From the NCBI GenBank assembly GCA_001998905.1, contig MLAA01000012.1:1-64000 (forward strand): 64,000 nt of DNA. The letters are read 5' to 3'. The notes under the pieces are model-generated. The model saw nothing but the letters and a program-made list of their open reading frames with translations. It made no database searches and had not been told where the DNA came from. The number at the start of each line of letters is the position of its first letter. Position 1 is the stretch's first letter. Source of the DNA: Rodentibacter caecimuris. Lineage in GTDB: Bacteria > Pseudomonadota > Gammaproteobacteria > Enterobacterales > Pasteurellaceae. Below are positions 1 to 10,170 of this stretch, in pieces. The position numbers and the translations under genes were made by a program.

Positions 1-193
1 CCTGACGAATTGACGCGCCGAAACGTTGTTCAAGTATATGGGCTGGCACTTTTCCTTTACGGAAACCGTCTACTCGTACATTTTTTGCCGCTTTTTTAAA
101 TTCTTCACGCACCGCTTTAGCGACAGTTTCTGCCGGGACAGTAATCGCCACACGGCGTTCTAAACCCTGAGTCGTTTCAATAGTTAATGACAT
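1..193 (-). CDS. tig: Trigger factor, N-terminal part only (runs off the window)
   Basis: Only the first 64 codons are in the window; the gene continues to the left of base 1. The peptide begins [20 protein letters not shown] and contains GFRKGKVP, the signature loop of the trigger-factor N domain that docks on ribosomal protein L23 beside the exit tunnel. Trigger factor is the ribosome-bound chaperone and prolyl isomerase that meets nascent chains. Start chosen at the ATG whose complement ends at 193, the only candidate that matches family N-termini. An ATP-independent chaperone; no operator is visible upstream. Confidence 0.93.
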   Translation of the reverse strand, partial: MSLTIETTQGLERRVAITVPAETVAKAVREEFKKAAKNVRVDGFRKGKVPAHILEQRFGASIRQ

Positions 194-348
194 TTGTTAC
201 CTCAATAATTAATTCACAGTCGGCTATAAGACCTACCGTATATGCTGTTTGTAAAATAAAGTTAAAAAGACGCTGAATTATAGCGAAAGAAAGGAGTGCC
301 GTCGATAAACCACGCTGAAAAAGATAATTTTTATGCAATTGGAAGGGG

Positions 349-376
349 AAAGTGCGGTCGATTTTGACCACACTTT
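349..376 (-). terminator. Inverted uptake-signal hairpin at the end of kbp
   Basis: AAAGTGCGGTC and GACCACACTTT flank a 6-nt loop. Read from the minus strand the only imperfection is a G-U wobble. It lies 12 bases beyond the kbp stop, where paired uptake sequences often double as terminators in Pasteurellaceae. No long T-run follows, so termination is inferred. Confidence 0.5.
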
Positions 377-387
377 TGTTGATCGAA

Positions 388-828
388 TTATAAACTTTTT
401 GGTAAGCGGATTTTTTGCCCTGGGAATATTTTATCCGCATCTTTAATTACTTCTTTATTTGCTTCTACGATAGCAGTATATTTTGCTCCATTACCGTAGG
501 TTTTTTCTGCAATTTTCCATAACGTATCGCCTTTTTGAATCGTATAAAACGCGTCATCGTCAGATAAAGTTTCGCCTGAACGAATAGTTGCTGCGTTAGT
601 TACCGAAGAGATACCTGCAATATTGCCTGCCATTAAAATCGCTTTTTCTAATGCTTCGGCGGACACTGCTTCGCCTTGAATATTTGCTACACCGTTCTCA
701 ACTGTTACTTGTACATTTTCTAAGCCCGGATTATCTTCGGCAATGTGTTGAGTAACTGCTTGAGAAGCTTCTTCTTCTTTTGAAAATAATTTCTTACCGA
801 TATCACTGACGAAATCAAATAAGCCCAT
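388..828 (-). CDS. kbp: BON and LysM domain protein, potassium-binding Kbp (YgaU) family
   Basis: A 146-residue protein that starts MGLFDFVSDIGKKLF, matching E. coli Kbp/YgaU (149 aa) from the first residue. Residues ~25-85 form a BON domain (VTVENGVANIQGEAVS), and ~95-146 a LysM domain (FYTIQKGDTLWKIAEKTYGN ... KIFPGQKIRLP). E. coli Kbp is a cytoplasmic potassium sensor; here the role is inferred from homology. There is no signal peptide. The start was placed 12 codons inside the longest frame because AAGGAG precedes this ATG at good spacing and family members begin there. It is a single gene, between tig and the divergent ypfJ. Confidence 0.9.
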   Translation of the reverse strand: MGLFDFVSDIGKKLFSKEEEASQAVTQHIAEDNPGLENVQVTVENGVANIQGEAVSAEALEKAILMAGNIAGISSVTNAATIRSGETLSDDDAFYTIQKGDTLWKIAEKTYGNGAKYTAIVEANKEVIKDADKIFPGQKIRLPKSL

Positions 829-964
829 TTTATACTCCTTGAGTTTAGTTAAAAGGAATTTCACAATACTTAAGTTTTTTATTAAAGTCTATGAAAAATT
901 CAAATTTTAGGGATTTTTAAGATAGAATACTGCGAAAAATGATTTATTTAAAAGGAAAAAAATT

Positions 965-1795
965 ATGCGTTGGCAAGGGCGTCGAGAAAGTTCCAATGTC
1001 GAAGACAGACGATCTTCTGGGGGAAATTTTGGAGGGGGGAAAGGTAGTGGTATTCTCGGTTTAATTGTTTTATTGGTTGGGGCATATTATGGTGTGGATT
1101 TATCCGGCTTAGTGGGTACGCCGGATTTTGGTTCTCAAGTGTCATCGTTAGAGAGCCAGCAGGAACAAGAATTAAGCAGTCTCTCGCGAGTAGTACTAGC
1201 GGATACAGAAACGGTTTGGGGAAATTATTTTGTTCGTATTGGAAAACATTATAACGAGCCGACAATGGTTTTATATAATGGTGCAACACCGACTGCTTGT
1301 GGCACTGGGCAATCGGCAATGGGACCTTTTTATTGTCCGGGGGATCATAAAGTTTATCTTGATTTATCGTTTTACAATGATATGAAAAATCGGCTTGGTG
1401 CAGCGGGTGAGTCAGCATTTGCTTATGTTATTGCGCACGAAGTTGGGCATCATGTTCAGAATTTATTGGGTATTTTACCGCAAGTTCATCAGGCTCAGCA
1501 GGGCACGAATAAAAAACTAGCCAATCAACTTTCAGTAAAATTAGAGTTGCAGGCGGATTGTTTTGCTGGAGTGTGGGGATATCAAGCAATGAAAAATGGT
1601 TGGTTTGAACAGGGGGATTTGGAAAAAGCCTTCAATGCTGCCGAAGCCGTAGGGGATGATCGTTTACAAAAACGTAGTCAAGGTTATGTGGTTCCCGATA
1701 GTTTTACTCATGGTACTTCGGCGCAACGTTTAGCTTGGTTTAAGAAAGGGTTGCAAAGCGGAAATCCAAGCCAATGCGATACTTTTCGTGAATAG
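965..1795 (+). CDS. ypfJ: Putative neutral zinc metallopeptidase, YpfJ family
   Basis: A 276-residue protein with the YpfJ layout: a short N-terminal segment opening [15 protein letters not shown], one membrane helix at ~29-46, then a periplasmic zinc-peptidase domain. The HEVGH motif at residues 158-162 supplies two zinc-binding histidines and the catalytic glutamate. A downstream ELQADCFAG segment (~195-203) gives the third ligand, as in the M48-like neutral zinc metallopeptidase family. Two cysteine-containing stretches (TACGTG and FYCPG) may form a disulfide. The ATG is preceded by AAGGAA. The substrate is unknown. Monocistronic, divergent from kbp. Confidence 0.88.
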   Translation: MRWQGRRESSNVEDRRSSGGNFGGGKGSGILGLIVLLVGAYYGVDLSGLVGTPDFGSQVSSLESQQEQELSSLSRVVLADTETVWGNYFVRIGKHYNEPTMVLYNGATPTACGTGQSAMGPFYCPGDHKVYLDLSFYNDMKNRLGAAGESAFAYVIAHEVGHHVQNLLGILPQVHQAQQGTNKKLANQLSVKLELQADCFAGVWGYQAMKNGWFEQGDLEKAFNAAEAVGDDRLQKRSQGYVVPDSFTHGTSAQRLAWFKKGLQSGNPSQCDTFRE

Positions 1796-1837
1796 GTTAT
1801 TCGTTTTATATCAGTAGTGAATTTAACGGGGCGAGGT

Positions 1838-2542
1838 TTAGATAAACTTCGCCCCTTTTGCCGACACTTCAAGAATGGAGGCATAGTTTTTTTTCCAATC
1901 CCCTAAAACGATTCGGGTGTAGTTTTCGTATTGATGAATTGCTTCGCGGTGAGTATGTCCATGTATTAAACGAGTGACATTGAATTCTTGAACTTTTTGT
2001 TCGGTAAAGGCTAAATTTACATCCATAATCCATGCTGATTTATATTGTTTATCTTGTTGGCTTCGGCGACGGATTTTTTCTGCGATTTTTAACCGAATTT
2101 TCAAAGGAAGATAGAGGAATAAACGTTGGCGCCAAGGTTGGTGTACTTTTTGGCGAAATTGTTGATATTTTATATCGTCCGTGCATAGAGTGTCGCCGTG
2201 GCAAAGTAGAGTTGGTATACCGTATAACTTAAGTCTTTGATAGTCGGGTAATAGCTGTAGACCGGTTTGTTCGGCAAATTGTCTGCCAATTAAAAAGTCT
2301 CGATTTCCATGAATAAAGTAACAAGGAATGTTAAGGCTGGTAAGCGATTTGAGTGAGTTCTTCACTTGAGTGATTAAGTCGGATTGTTCGTCATCACCAA
2401 TCCAAAAATCAAATAAATCTCCTAAAATATAGATTTGCTCGGCCTGAGGAGCCTGCTTTTGCATAAATTGGAGGAAAAGTGCGGTTAATTCTGGCTGTGT
2501 TTCACTTAAATGGAGATCGGCAATAATATAGGTTTTTTTCAT
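1838..2542 (-). CDS. lpxH: UDP-2,3-diacylglucosamine diphosphatase LpxH
   Basis: Hydrolyses UDP-2,3-diacylglucosamine to lipid X and UMP, the fourth step of lipid A synthesis at the inner membrane. The 234 residues show the calcineurin-like metallophosphoesterase motifs in order: ADLHL (8-12) with the first metal ligands, GDLFDFW (~41-47), GNRDF (~79-83), a CHGD motif (~114-117) and GHTH (~195-198). Length fits the family (about 240). An uptake sequence lies inside the coding region at 2477-2485. The gene is convergent with ypfJ and divergent from plsC, so it is probably transcribed alone. Confidence 0.95.
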   Translation of the reverse strand: MKKTYIIADLHLSETQPELTALFLQFMQKQAPQAEQIYILGDLFDFWIGDDEQSDLITQVKNSLKSLTSLNIPCYFIHGNRDFLIGRQFAEQTGLQLLPDYQRLKLYGIPTLLCHGDTLCTDDIKYQQFRQKVHQPWRQRLFLYLPLKIRLKIAEKIRRRSQQDKQYKSAWIMDVNLAFTEQKVQEFNVTRLIHGHTHREAIHQYENYTRIVLGDWKKNYASILEVSAKGAKFI

Positions 2543-2630
2543 AGAACTTTCTCGAATTTTTTGCTTAGGTTAGCACAAATTCCAGCCTAATTTGTTATAC
2601 TGCGACTAAAATTTATTTTAGGTAAAGATT

Positions 2631-3347
2631 ATGTTGAAAATATTGCGAATTTTAGTCGTAACTTTTTGTTGTATTCTAATTTGTGTATTCGGAACGATTT
2701 ATTCTTTTATTCATTTTAGAAATCCAAGTAATGTTGGAATTGTTGCTCGTTGGTTCGGGCGTTTATATCCACTGTTTGGTTTAACTGTTGAACACCGTTT
2801 TCCCTCAACACAGATTCCTACACGTTGTATCTATATCGGCAACCATCAAAATAACTATGATATGGTAACTATTTCTTATATGGTTCAGTCAAGAACGGTT
2901 AGTGTAGGCAAAAAAAGTTTAATTTGGATTCCATTTTTTGGATTAGTGTATTGGGTAACAGGCAATATTTTAATTGATCGCGATAACCGTTCTAAAGCAC
3001 ATGGTACCATGTCGGAGCTAGCTCGTCGCATCAATGATGATAATCTATCTATTTGGATGTTTCCGGAGGGAACTCGTAGTCGGGGACGCGGTTTACTTCC
3101 TTTTAAGACTGGTGCATTTCATGCAGCTATCGCAGCAGGAGTGCCGATTGTTCCCGTAGTGTGTTCAACTACGCATAATAAGATTAATCTTAATCGACTT
3201 AATAACGGCAAGGTCATTTGTGAAATGTTAGCTCCGATAGAGGTTAGTAGTTATAGCAAAGAAAATGTGCGTGAATTGGCGGAGTATTGTCATCAAATTA
3301 TGGAAAAACGCATTGCTGAATTAGACGAAGAGATTGCTCAGGGATAA
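2631..3347 (+). CDS. plsC: 1-acyl-sn-glycerol-3-phosphate acyltransferase PlsC
   Basis: Transfers the second acyl chain to lysophosphatidic acid, giving phosphatidic acid at the inner membrane. The 238-residue protein has an N-terminal hydrophobic helix (~4-28), the acyltransferase motif NHQNNYD (H72, D77) and the second block [11 protein letters not shown] (~144-154). Both blocks match the PlsC/LPLAT family. The stop at 3345-3347 lies 4 bases before the ftsP start, so the two are probably co-transcribed. The same plsC-sufI pairing occurs in Enterobacteriaceae. Confidence 0.95.
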   Translation: MLKILRILVVTFCCILICVFGTIYSFIHFRNPSNVGIVARWFGRLYPLFGLTVEHRFPSTQIPTRCIYIGNHQNNYDMVTISYMVQSRTVSVGKKSLIWIPFFGLVYWVTGNILIDRDNRSKAHGTMSELARRINDDNLSIWMFPEGTRSRGRGLLPFKTGAFHAAIAAGVPIVPVVCSTTHNKINLNRLNNGKVICEMLAPIEVSSYSKENVRELAEYCHQIMEKRIAELDEEIAQG

Positions 3348-3351
3348 TGAA

Positions 3352-4752
3352 ATGGTGAATTTAACCCGTCGGCAATTATTGAAAACAGTCGCCGTTTCGA
3401 CCGCACTTTCTGCTATTTCTTTACCGGTTCTGGCGGCTGAACGTCGCCCTCTAATTATTCCCTCGTTAATTGATACGCGCCGTGGCCGCCCTATTGTACT
3501 AAATATGCAAGAAACAAAATTTGCCTTAGATGGTAAACATAAAGTTGATGTATGGGGATTTAACGGTAACTATTTGGGACCGACAATTAAAGTAAGAAAG
3601 GGCAGTTTTGCCAAGTTAAATTATTATAACAATCTTGTTCAATCCGTTGCATTGGGGATTCAGGGATTGCAAACTACAGGAGAATTGTTCGCAGGAGCAG
3701 CTCATATATTAAAAAAAGGGCAAAGTTGGTCGCCTATTATTCCGATTGAACAAGCGGCTGCAACTTGTTGGTATCATTCTACAACATTGGCTAATTCTGC
3801 TTATCAAACTTACCGAGGGCTTGTTGGTATGTGGATTGTAGAAGATGAATTGTCATTAAAATCTTCACTTCCGCAGAAGTACGGTGTAAATGATATTCCG
3901 CTAATTTTGCAGGATATGGCATTTAATAGCGCGGGCTTGCAATTATTTAAGCCAAACCAACCGCAATTTGTTGGAAATCGATTATTGGTAAATGGTCAAG
4001 AGGCACCGTATCTAAATGTAGCTCGAGGCTGGGTTCGACTACGTTTATTGAATGCTTCAATTTCCCGTGCTTATGATTTGCAGTTTGAAGACCAAAGAGC
4101 ATTTTCTTTAATTGCTGGGGATTTAGGTTTTTTGAATGAACCTTTGCAGCTCAATTCACTTCATCTTGCTCCTGGTGAACGGGCTGAAATTTTAGTTGAT
4201 TTGAATGAAGGCGGTAATGTCGCACTAATTAGTGGTGCGCCTCGCCATATTTTAAGTGCGATAAAAAATGTATTTAATGATAGTGAGCTTACAGATAATA
4301 CGGTATTAGAGTTGCGTCCAGAAGGTGAATTCTCCGCATTCAATAATAAACCAACTTTCCAATTTCAAATGGATACTTTGACACAATTAAGTCAAAATGT
4401 GAGTCTAGAGCGTCATTTTCATTTAGAAGTAGCGAATGGATTGATTAATAAACAAAGCTTTGATCCTCGCCGAATTGATGTGCAAGCAAAGCTAAACTCA
4501 ATTGAACGTTGGGTATTAACTTCTTCATCTCCGATAGGTTTTTGTATTAAAGGGGCTAAATTTATGATTGAGAAACAAGGAAAAAATCTATCAACTCATT
4601 CCGTTTGGAAGGATACGGTTTGGATTAACGGAGAAGCACATATTCTAGTAAAATTTGAACATCCGTCATCAAATAATTTTCCTTTTATTTTCGGCTCATC
4701 TAATTTAATGTCGGCAGATATGGGATGTGTAGGTTTGATAGTCGTTCAGTAG
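3352..4752 (+). CDS. ftsP: Cell division protein FtsP (SufI), multicopper-oxidase-like Tat substrate
   Basis: A periplasmic 466-residue protein of the multicopper-oxidase fold that, like E. coli FtsP/SufI, protects the divisome under stress and lacks the copper ligands of true oxidases. The N-terminus carries a twin-arginine signal, LTRRQLLK, followed by a hydrophobic stretch and a likely cleavage after LPVLA. Cupredoxin-like blocks follow ([23 protein letters not shown]). The HCHxxxHxxxM copper motif is absent from the C-terminus ([12 protein letters not shown]). The ATG at 3352 was chosen over an in-frame TTG at 3334, which lies inside plsC; CAGGGA precedes it. Confidence 0.92.
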   Translation: MVNLTRRQLLKTVAVSTALSAISLPVLAAERRPLIIPSLIDTRRGRPIVLNMQETKFALDGKHKVDVWGFNGNYLGPTIKVRKGSFAKLNYYNNLVQSVALGIQGLQTTGELFAGAAHILKKGQSWSPIIPIEQAAATCWYHSTTLANSAYQTYRGLVGMWIVEDELSLKSSLPQKYGVNDIPLILQDMAFNSAGLQLFKPNQPQFVGNRLLVNGQEAPYLNVARGWVRLRLLNASISRAYDLQFEDQRAFSLIAGDLGFLNEPLQLNSLHLAPGERAEILVDLNEGGNVALISGAPRHILSAIKNVFNDSELTDNTVLELRPEGEFSAFNNKPTFQFQMDTLTQLSQNVSLERHFHLEVANGLINKQSFDPRRIDVQAKLNSIERWVLTSSSPIGFCIKGAKFMIEKQGKNLSTHSVWKDTVWINGEAHILVKFEHPSSNNFPFIFGSSNLMSADMGCVGLIVVQ

Positions 4753-4800
4753 TTATTGTTCGACAAATACTTTAATTTTTATTTATAGGGATAATTTTTT

Positions 4801-5265
4801 ATGAAAAAGACATTTATCTTTCTTTCACTAGGGACACTATTTTTAACAAGTGGCGTCTCTGCTGAGGAAAGTACGGAACAAATTACACTACCAGAATTTT
4901 ATTTGACTGTTGTAAGGACAGTAGATAATCAGCCTAGCGATTTACAAACTACGAAGGTTTCTCGTTCGGCAATAGATCAAAAATTATGTTGGGTCGGTAA
5001 AGGTGATTTCCCAGAGAAAGTAGAGGTTACCGAGATATTAACTTCTCCAGAGAAAATTTCTGTGGAAGTGGAAGAGGGGATATCAAAAACAAGCAATAAT
5101 GGAAAAACCCATACCTTGACTTCAACGGTGAATTCCATTAAAGATCAAAAAGCAGTAACTCGTTGTTGGACATTTGAGCAAAATGATCCAAAGGGGAAAT
5201 ATACTATTCAAGTAAAAGCTCACAATATTCAATATAAAGAAGCTGTATTTGAAGTTTCAGACTAA
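4801..5265 (+). CDS. Small secreted protein of unknown function
   Basis: I do not recognise a named family. The 154-residue product begins with a clear Sec signal peptide, MKKTFIFLSLGTLFLTSGVSA, probably cut after VSA, leaving a mature protein of about 133 residues. The mature part has two cysteines, in KLCWVGKG and TRCWTF, spaced to allow one disulfide and each followed by tryptophan. The remainder is polar and beta-rich by eye. A periplasmic or surface location is inferred. It lies 48 bases behind ftsP and is followed by a strong hairpin terminator, so it may close the plsC-ftsP unit. Confidence 0.8.
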   Translation: MKKTFIFLSLGTLFLTSGVSAEESTEQITLPEFYLTVVRTVDNQPSDLQTTKVSRSAIDQKLCWVGKGDFPEKVEVTEILTSPEKISVEVEEGISKTSNNGKTHTLTSTVNSIKDQKAVTRCWTFEQNDPKGKYTIQVKAHNIQYKEAVFEVSD

Positions 5266-5301
5266 TAAAGTGCGGTCAAAAATTTAATTATTTTATCGTT
5301 G

Positions 5302-5336
5302 AAAATACCAAGATAGATTGTCTTGGTATTTTTATT
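5302..5336 (+). terminator. Rho-independent terminator after the secreted-protein gene
   Basis: AAATACCAAGA and TCTTGGTATTT form an 11-bp stem around a 7-nt loop, followed by TTTATTTT. An uptake sequence at 5268-5276 lies between the stop codon and this hairpin. Confidence 0.85.
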
Positions 5337-5447
5337 TTAGAGCTAGATCAGAAAAGTGAGGTAGAATTCTTATTTATCTAGTCATTACTACCTATTTTGA
5401 GTAAAATTTGCCGAGTTTTTTATTAATCTGTCTGTTTAGGAGAACCT

Positions 5448-6872
5448 ATGAATTTCCCTAATATTGCTTGCCAAGTCATTGAAAAACTTGGTGGAAAAGA
5501 AAATATTGCCACTGCGGCACATTGTGCGACACGGCTTAGAATTGTGTTGAATGATGAAAGTAAAGTTGACAAGGAGGCAATCGATAACATTGAGGGTGTC
5601 AAAGGTCAATTTTCGGTAGCTGGGCAGTATCAAATTATTTTTGGATCTGGCACTGTGAATAAAGTTCATGCTGAATTAGTTAAATTATTAGGTATCGGAG
5701 ATGTGAGTAAAGCAGAGGTGGCGGAAGCTGCCACCAGTAATCAAAATATATTACAGCGTATTATTAAAGGCTTAGCGGATATTTTTGTGCCTATCATTCC
5801 GGCAATTGTTGCTGGTGGTTTATTGATGGGTATTCATAGTATGTTAACTGCAGTTGGCTTCTTCTGGGATGATGCCTCCGTTGTGGGCAAATATCCGCAT
5901 ATTTCGGATTTGGTTGATTTTATTAATACGATTGCTAATGCTCCTTTCGTATTCTTACCCGTTTTGTTAGGTTTCTCAGCAACTCGTAAATTCGGTGGAA
6001 ATCCATTCTTAGGGGCGGCATTAGGGATGTTATTAGTTCATCCTGCTTTAGCAGACGGTTGGAACTATGCGAAAACCTTAATGGAGGGCAATATCAAATA
6101 TTGGAATATATTTGGATTGGAAATAGAAAAAGTCGGTTATCAAGGTACGGTAATACCAACGATTATCTCTGCATGGGTGTTAGCTACATTGGAAAAAAAC
6201 TTCCGCAAATTTGTCCCTTCTTACCTTGATAATTTAATAACACCATTATTTTCCTTGTTTATTGCCGGTGCATTAGCTTTTACTGTGATTGGTCCTGTGG
6301 GGCGGCAAGCTGGTGATTTAATTACCCACGGTTTAACTTGGCTATATGATACTTTAGGATTTATCGGCGGAGGAGTATTTGGTACATTCTATGCTCCGAT
6401 TGTTATTACCGGTATGCACCAAACCTTTATTGCTGTAGAAACCCAATTATTATCGAACTTTTCTATTTCCGGTGGTACATTCATTTTCCCTATTGCGGCG
6501 ATGTCAAATATTGCGCAAGGGGCTGCTTGCTTGGGTGTAGCATTTGCATTAAACGATCCTAAGGTTCGTGGACTAGCTGTACCCTCTGGTGTATCAGCAT
6601 TGTTAGGGATCACTGAACCAGCAATGTTTGGCGTTAATCTACGTTATCGTCAAGCGTTTCTGGCGGCAATGATTGGTTCGGGGTTGTCTAGCGCATTTAT
6701 TGCATTTTTTAATGTAAAAGCCCACGCATTAGGCGCGGCTGGCTTTTTAGGTATTCCGTCAATCAAACCGGATAGCTTAGCAATGTATAGTATTGGTATG
6801 GCGATCTCTTTCTTAGTTGCATTTAGTTTATCTGTTATTTTGGTAAAACGAGCTCAGATAAAGAACATTTAA
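5448..6872 (+). CDS. scrA: PTS sucrose-type permease, EIIBC (ScrA family)
   Basis: Imports and phosphorylates a sugar, most likely sucrose to sucrose-6-phosphate, through the phosphotransferase system. The 474 residues begin with an EIIB domain whose phosphorylated cysteine is C26 in AAHCATRLRIVL. An EIIC domain follows, opening FVPIIPAIVAGGLLMG (~107-122), with the substrate-site block GITEPAMFGVNLR (~392-404). It aligns by eye with plasmid pUR400 ScrA along the whole length and lacks an EIIA domain, which must come from another protein (Crr). AGGAG precedes the start. Oddly, no scrB hydrolase, scrK or scrR regulator lies within the window; a strong terminator follows at once. Confidence 0.9.
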   Translation: MNFPNIACQVIEKLGGKENIATAAHCATRLRIVLNDESKVDKEAIDNIEGVKGQFSVAGQYQIIFGSGTVNKVHAELVKLLGIGDVSKAEVAEAATSNQNILQRIIKGLADIFVPIIPAIVAGGLLMGIHSMLTAVGFFWDDASVVGKYPHISDLVDFINTIANAPFVFLPVLLGFSATRKFGGNPFLGAALGMLLVHPALADGWNYAKTLMEGNIKYWNIFGLEIEKVGYQGTVIPTIISAWVLATLEKNFRKFVPSYLDNLITPLFSLFIAGALAFTVIGPVGRQAGDLITHGLTWLYDTLGFIGGGVFGTFYAPIVITGMHQTFIAVETQLLSNFSISGGTFIFPIAAMSNIAQGAACLGVAFALNDPKVRGLAVPSGVSALLGITEPAMFGVNLRYRQAFLAAMIGSGLSSAFIAFFNVKAHALGAAGFLGIPSIKPDSLAMYSIGMAISFLVAFSLSVILVKRAQIKNI

Positions 6873-6895
6873 TTACACAAAAACATTATTATGAT

Positions 6896-6927
6896 AAAAA
6901 CGCCATACTTCAAGGTATGGCGTTTTT
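6896..6927 (+). terminator. Bidirectional-looking terminator after scrA
   Basis: AAAAACGCCATAC and GTATGGCGTTTTT form a perfect 13-bp stem with loop TTCAAG. It has A- and T-runs on either side, so it could work in both directions. The ~240 bases between it and the DUF1294 gene show no convincing gene. Confidence 0.9.
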
Positions 6928-7168
6928 ATGTGGTATTGCTAAGAAGTATATTCCACTTCTCTCCATTTTAGGTCGTCGTCTTACCATAAAATTTGCTATT
7001 CTTTAGACCATTATCTGTTTTCTATAAGTATCGTTGTAATGCTCTCTTGTCTGCTTTGGATGTGCAGCATGAAAAAGTAATTAGATGAAAATTGTTTATA
7101 AAGGTCGTTTAGCCCGGTATTTAGTAATCGGATATATAAATATACTAAGAAAAGATTATAGTAAAGGG

Positions 7169-7450
7169 TTAACTAAGTTTGAAATAGGCATAGGGAAGAA
7201 ATAATAACCAGCAAAATGTACTAATAAATAGAATAATTTTAAAGTTTAAACTCTTGGTCTTATGGTGAAAATGTATCATTGCGGAATATATCCCGATAAA
7301 GCCACCGAGTAAACAAAGTAGGAAAAAAGTGTTTTCAGAAATGCGCCATTGCTGATGAATAGCCCTCTTTTTATCAATGTTTATCAAGAAATAAGCGGCG
7401 ATATTTATCGCCGCTAAGATGAGTATCATCCAAAATATTGGATTACGCAT
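7169..7450 (-). CDS. DUF1294 membrane protein
   Basis: A 93-residue integral membrane protein of the DUF1294 family, function unknown. The signature [14 protein letters not shown] (~26-39) is followed by a [19 protein letters not shown] block. Hydrophobic helices are expected at ~4-23, ~41-58 and ~70-88. In other bacteria this domain is often fused to a cold-shock domain; here it stands alone. Its ATG overlaps the last 8 bases of glyA, which indicates translational coupling to that gene. The length is normal for stand-alone members. Confidence 0.82.
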   Translation of the reverse strand: MRNPIFWMILILAAINIAAYFLINIDKKRAIHQQWRISENTFFLLCLLGGFIGIYSAMIHFHHKTKSLNFKIILFISTFCWLLFLPYAYFKLS

Positions 7451-8702
7451 AAACAGGGAGACGTTTACAAATTGCTAAAACTTTTTCTTTGGTTTCTGCA
7501 ATGGTTTTTTCTTCATTGTCTGTGCCGATACTGTCCAGTATGTCGCACATCCAACCTGCTAATTCTTTCACATCTTCTTCATTAAATCCACGTCGGGTAA
7601 CCGATGGTGTACCGACACGGATACCAGAAGTAATGAACGGTTTTTGCGGATCGTTAGGTACTGCATTTTTATTGACTGTAATATTAGCTCGTCCTAGTGC
7701 AGCATCTGCTGCTTTACCGGTTAAACCGTGGCTAACCAAATCGACTAAGAACAAGTGGTTTTCTGTCCCGTTTGATACCACGTTATAGCCCCGTTTTTTA
7801 AATATCTCGACCATTGCTTTAGCATTTTTCGCTACATTCGCTTGATAAGCTTTAAACTCAGGCTCTAACGCTTCTTTAAAGCATACCGCTTTTGCCGCAA
7901 TGATATGAACCAATGGACCACCTTGACCAGCAGGGAATACCGCACTGTTGAGTTTTTTGTACAGTTCTTCATCTCCATTGGCTAGAATCAGACCGCCACG
8001 CGGACCCGCTAGGGTTTTATGTGTCGTCGTAGTAACAACGTGAGCGTAAGGCATTGGACTTGGATAAACACCTGCAGCAATTAAACCGGCAACGTGTGCC
8101 ATATCGACAAATAAGTAAGCCCCAACTTCATCGGCAATTTCACGCATTTTTGCCCAATCAACGACTTGTGAATACGCAGAAAAACCGCCCACAATCATTT
8201 TTGGCTTAACTTCATGAGCTTGCTTGCGTAGTGCATCGTAATCAATGACACCTTCTGCAGTAATACCATATTGTTCGGCATGATAGATTTTTCCAGAGAA
8301 GCTGACGGAGGCACCATGAGTTAAATGTCCACCGTGCGCTAGACTCATTCCCAAAATCGTATCACCCGGATTTAATAATGCCATATACACAGCCGCATTG
8401 GCTTGAGAACCAGAATGAGGTTGAACATTAGCATAATCCGCTCCGAATAATTCTTTTGCTCGATCGATAGCTAACTGTTCTACAATATCGGCATATTCAC
8501 AGCCGCCATAATAGCGTTTTCCTGGATAACCTTCAGCATATTTGTTAGTAAATTGAGAGCCTTGAGCTTCCATAACTCTAGGGCTGGCATAGTTTTCAGA
8601 GGCGATAAGTTCAATATGTTCTTCTTGGCGACGGTTTTCATCTTGAATTGCTTGCCATAAAACCGGATCATAATCGGCAATATTCATACTTCTTTTTAGC
8701 AT
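7443..8702 (-). CDS. glyA: Serine hydroxymethyltransferase GlyA
   Basis: Interconverts serine and tetrahydrofolate with glycine and 5,10-methylene-tetrahydrofolate, the main one-carbon source for purine synthesis. The 419-residue, pyridoxal-phosphate-dependent enzyme shows the family block [20 protein letters not shown] near residues 28-47 and the PLP lysine in [14 protein letters not shown] (~residue 229). The N-terminus [16 protein letters not shown] matches E. coli (MLKREMNIADYD), fixing the start. It lies downstream of purD, as in H. influenzae, but a terminator-like hairpin separates the two. Confidence 0.97.
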   Translation of the reverse strand: MLKRSMNIADYDPVLWQAIQDENRRQEEHIELIASENYASPRVMEAQGSQFTNKYAEGYPGKRYYGGCEYADIVEQLAIDRAKELFGADYANVQPHSGSQANAAVYMALLNPGDTILGMSLAHGGHLTHGASVSFSGKIYHAEQYGITAEGVIDYDALRKQAHEVKPKMIVGGFSAYSQVVDWAKMREIADEVGAYLFVDMAHVAGLIAAGVYPSPMPYAHVVTTTTHKTLAGPRGGLILANGDEELYKKLNSAVFPAGQGGPLVHIIAAKAVCFKEALEPEFKAYQANVAKNAKAMVEIFKKRGYNVVSNGTENHLFLVDLVSHGLTGKAADAALGRANITVNKNAVPNDPQKPFITSGIRVGTPSVTRRGFNEEDVKELAGWMCDILDSIGTDNEEKTIAETKEKVLAICKRLPVYA

Positions 8703-8814
8703 AAGTTTGTCCTCGTTGATGATGAAAGTGTGAAATAGTTTACTCTGTTATCAGCCATTTTTTAATTAAAAACTGATTGTTAATTTTTCATTAAATGGAT
8801 GAATTATTTTCATT

Positions 8815-8861
8815 GGAAAAAATAACCGCACTTTTTTTGTAGAGTGGAGTTTAGTGCGGTC
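8815..8861 (-). terminator. Terminator after purD built from two facing uptake-like sequences
   Basis: On the minus strand GACCGCAC and GTGCGGT pair across a 22-nt loop, and TATTTTTTCC follows at once. The right-hand copy is a full ACCGCACTT uptake core; the left-hand one has TAGTGCGGT. Confidence 0.65.
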
Positions 8862-8868
8862 GATTTTC

Positions 8869-10170
8869 TTATTCTTTTTCCCTTGCCACAGCACGATAAC
8901 CGATATCACGTCGGTAAAAACGCCCATTCCATTGGATTTGTTCGGCAAGTTTTAAGGCCGATTGTTGTGCTTCGAAAACGCTGTCGCCTAGTGCTGTTGC
9001 ACAAAGGACACGGCCACCGCTTGTCATTAATTGGTTGTCTTTATTTTCCACGCCGGCTAGGAAGACTTTTTGTGTTTCGAACGCACCTCCTTCTAGGCTT
9101 AACGCTGGAAGACCTTTTATCACATCGCCTTTTCGATAATCTCCCGGATAACCTTCAGCCGCGAGAACAATCCCAAGCGCTGCTTGTTTGCACCATTGGG
9201 ATTGATGCTGATCCAATTTGCCTTCGCAAGCAGCAAGACAAAGTTCGACTAAATCCGATTGTAAACGCATCATAATCGGCTGGGTTTCAGGATCACCGAA
9301 CCGACAGTTAAATTCGATCACTTTCGGTTGTCCATTTGGCATAATCATTAAACCTGCATAGAGAAAACCGGTATAAACATTTCCTTCTTCGGCCATTCCG
9401 TTGACTGTCGGATAAATGACTTCTTGCATAATGCGTTGGTGAATATCAGGTGTTACCACTGGTGCTGGAGAATATGCACCCATTCCGCCTGTATTTAGTC
9501 CGCTGTCATTTTCACCGACCCGCTTGTGATCTTGGCTGGTTGCCATAGGCTCGACATTTTTACCATCCACCATGACAATAAAACTAGCTTCTTCTCCGTC
9601 TAAAAATTCTTCAATAACTACTCGGCTACCAGCTTCACCAAAAGCATTACCGGATAGCATATCTTTGATCGCATCTTCCGCTTCTTCTATCGTCATTGCC
9701 ACAATGACACCTTTTCCTGCCGCTAAACCGTCTGCTTTAATAACAATAGGCGCGCCTTTTTCCCGAATATACATTAATGCAGGTTCTATTTCGGTAAAGT
9801 TTTGATATTCTGCTGTTGGAATATGATGGCGGGCGAGAAAATCTTTGGTAAAGGCTTTAGACCCTTCTAACTGGGCGGCAGCTTGAGTCGGTCCAAAAAT
9901 TTTCAGCCCTTCAGCCCGGAATGCATCAACTACGCCAATCACTAAAGGGGCTTCAGGACCAACAATAGTTAGATCGATTTGCTTTTCTTGAGCGAATTTA
10001 ACTAATGCTGGTATATCCATTACACTAATTTCTACATTTTCTACGTTGGTTTCCAATGCCGTACCGGCATTTCCCGGTGCAACAAATACTTTATCTGCTA
10101 ACGGCGATTGTGCTACTTTCCAAGCTAAGGCGTGTTCACGACCGCCGTTTCCGATGATTAAGATATTCAT
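8869..10170 (-). CDS. purD: Phosphoribosylamine-glycine ligase (GARS) PurD
   Basis: Joins phosphoribosylamine and glycine with ATP, the second step of de novo purine synthesis. The 433 residues carry the N-terminal GNGGREHALAWK motif (~7-18), the ATP-grasp core (VIKADGLAAGKGV, ~142-154) and the GARS signature RFGDPETQ (~288-295). The length is usual for the family. It follows purH on the same strand after an unusually long 419-bp gap. The product, GAR, feeds the same pathway that purH completes. Confidence 0.97.
   Translation of the reverse strand: MNILIIGNGGREHALAWKVAQSPLADKVFVAPGNAGTALETNVENVEISVMDIPALVKFAQEKQIDLTIVGPEAPLVIGVVDAFRAEGLKIFGPTQAAAQLEGSKAFTKDFLARHHIPTAEYQNFTEIEPALMYIREKGAPIVIKADGLAAGKGVIVAMTIEEAEDAIKDMLSGNAFGEAGSRVVIEEFLDGEEASFIVMVDGKNVEPMATSQDHKRVGENDSGLNTGGMGAYSPAPVVTPDIHQRIMQEVIYPTVNGMAEEGNVYTGFLYAGLMIMPNGQPKVIEFNCRFGDPETQPIMMRLQSDLVELCLAACEGKLDQHQSQWCKQAALGIVLAAEGYPGDYRKGDVIKGLPALSLEGGAFETQKVFLAGVENKDNQLMTSGGRVLCATALGDSVFEAQQSALKLAEQIQWNGRFYRRDIGYRAVAREKE

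Noticed and set aside
6928..7168. Remnant of scrB or an insertion sequence after scrA
   Set aside because: Short open scraps only; nothing resembles an invertase or transposase.
8844..9275. 143-codon plus-strand frame opposite purD
   Set aside because: Shadow of purD; leucine/arginine-rich, as expected from antisense reading.
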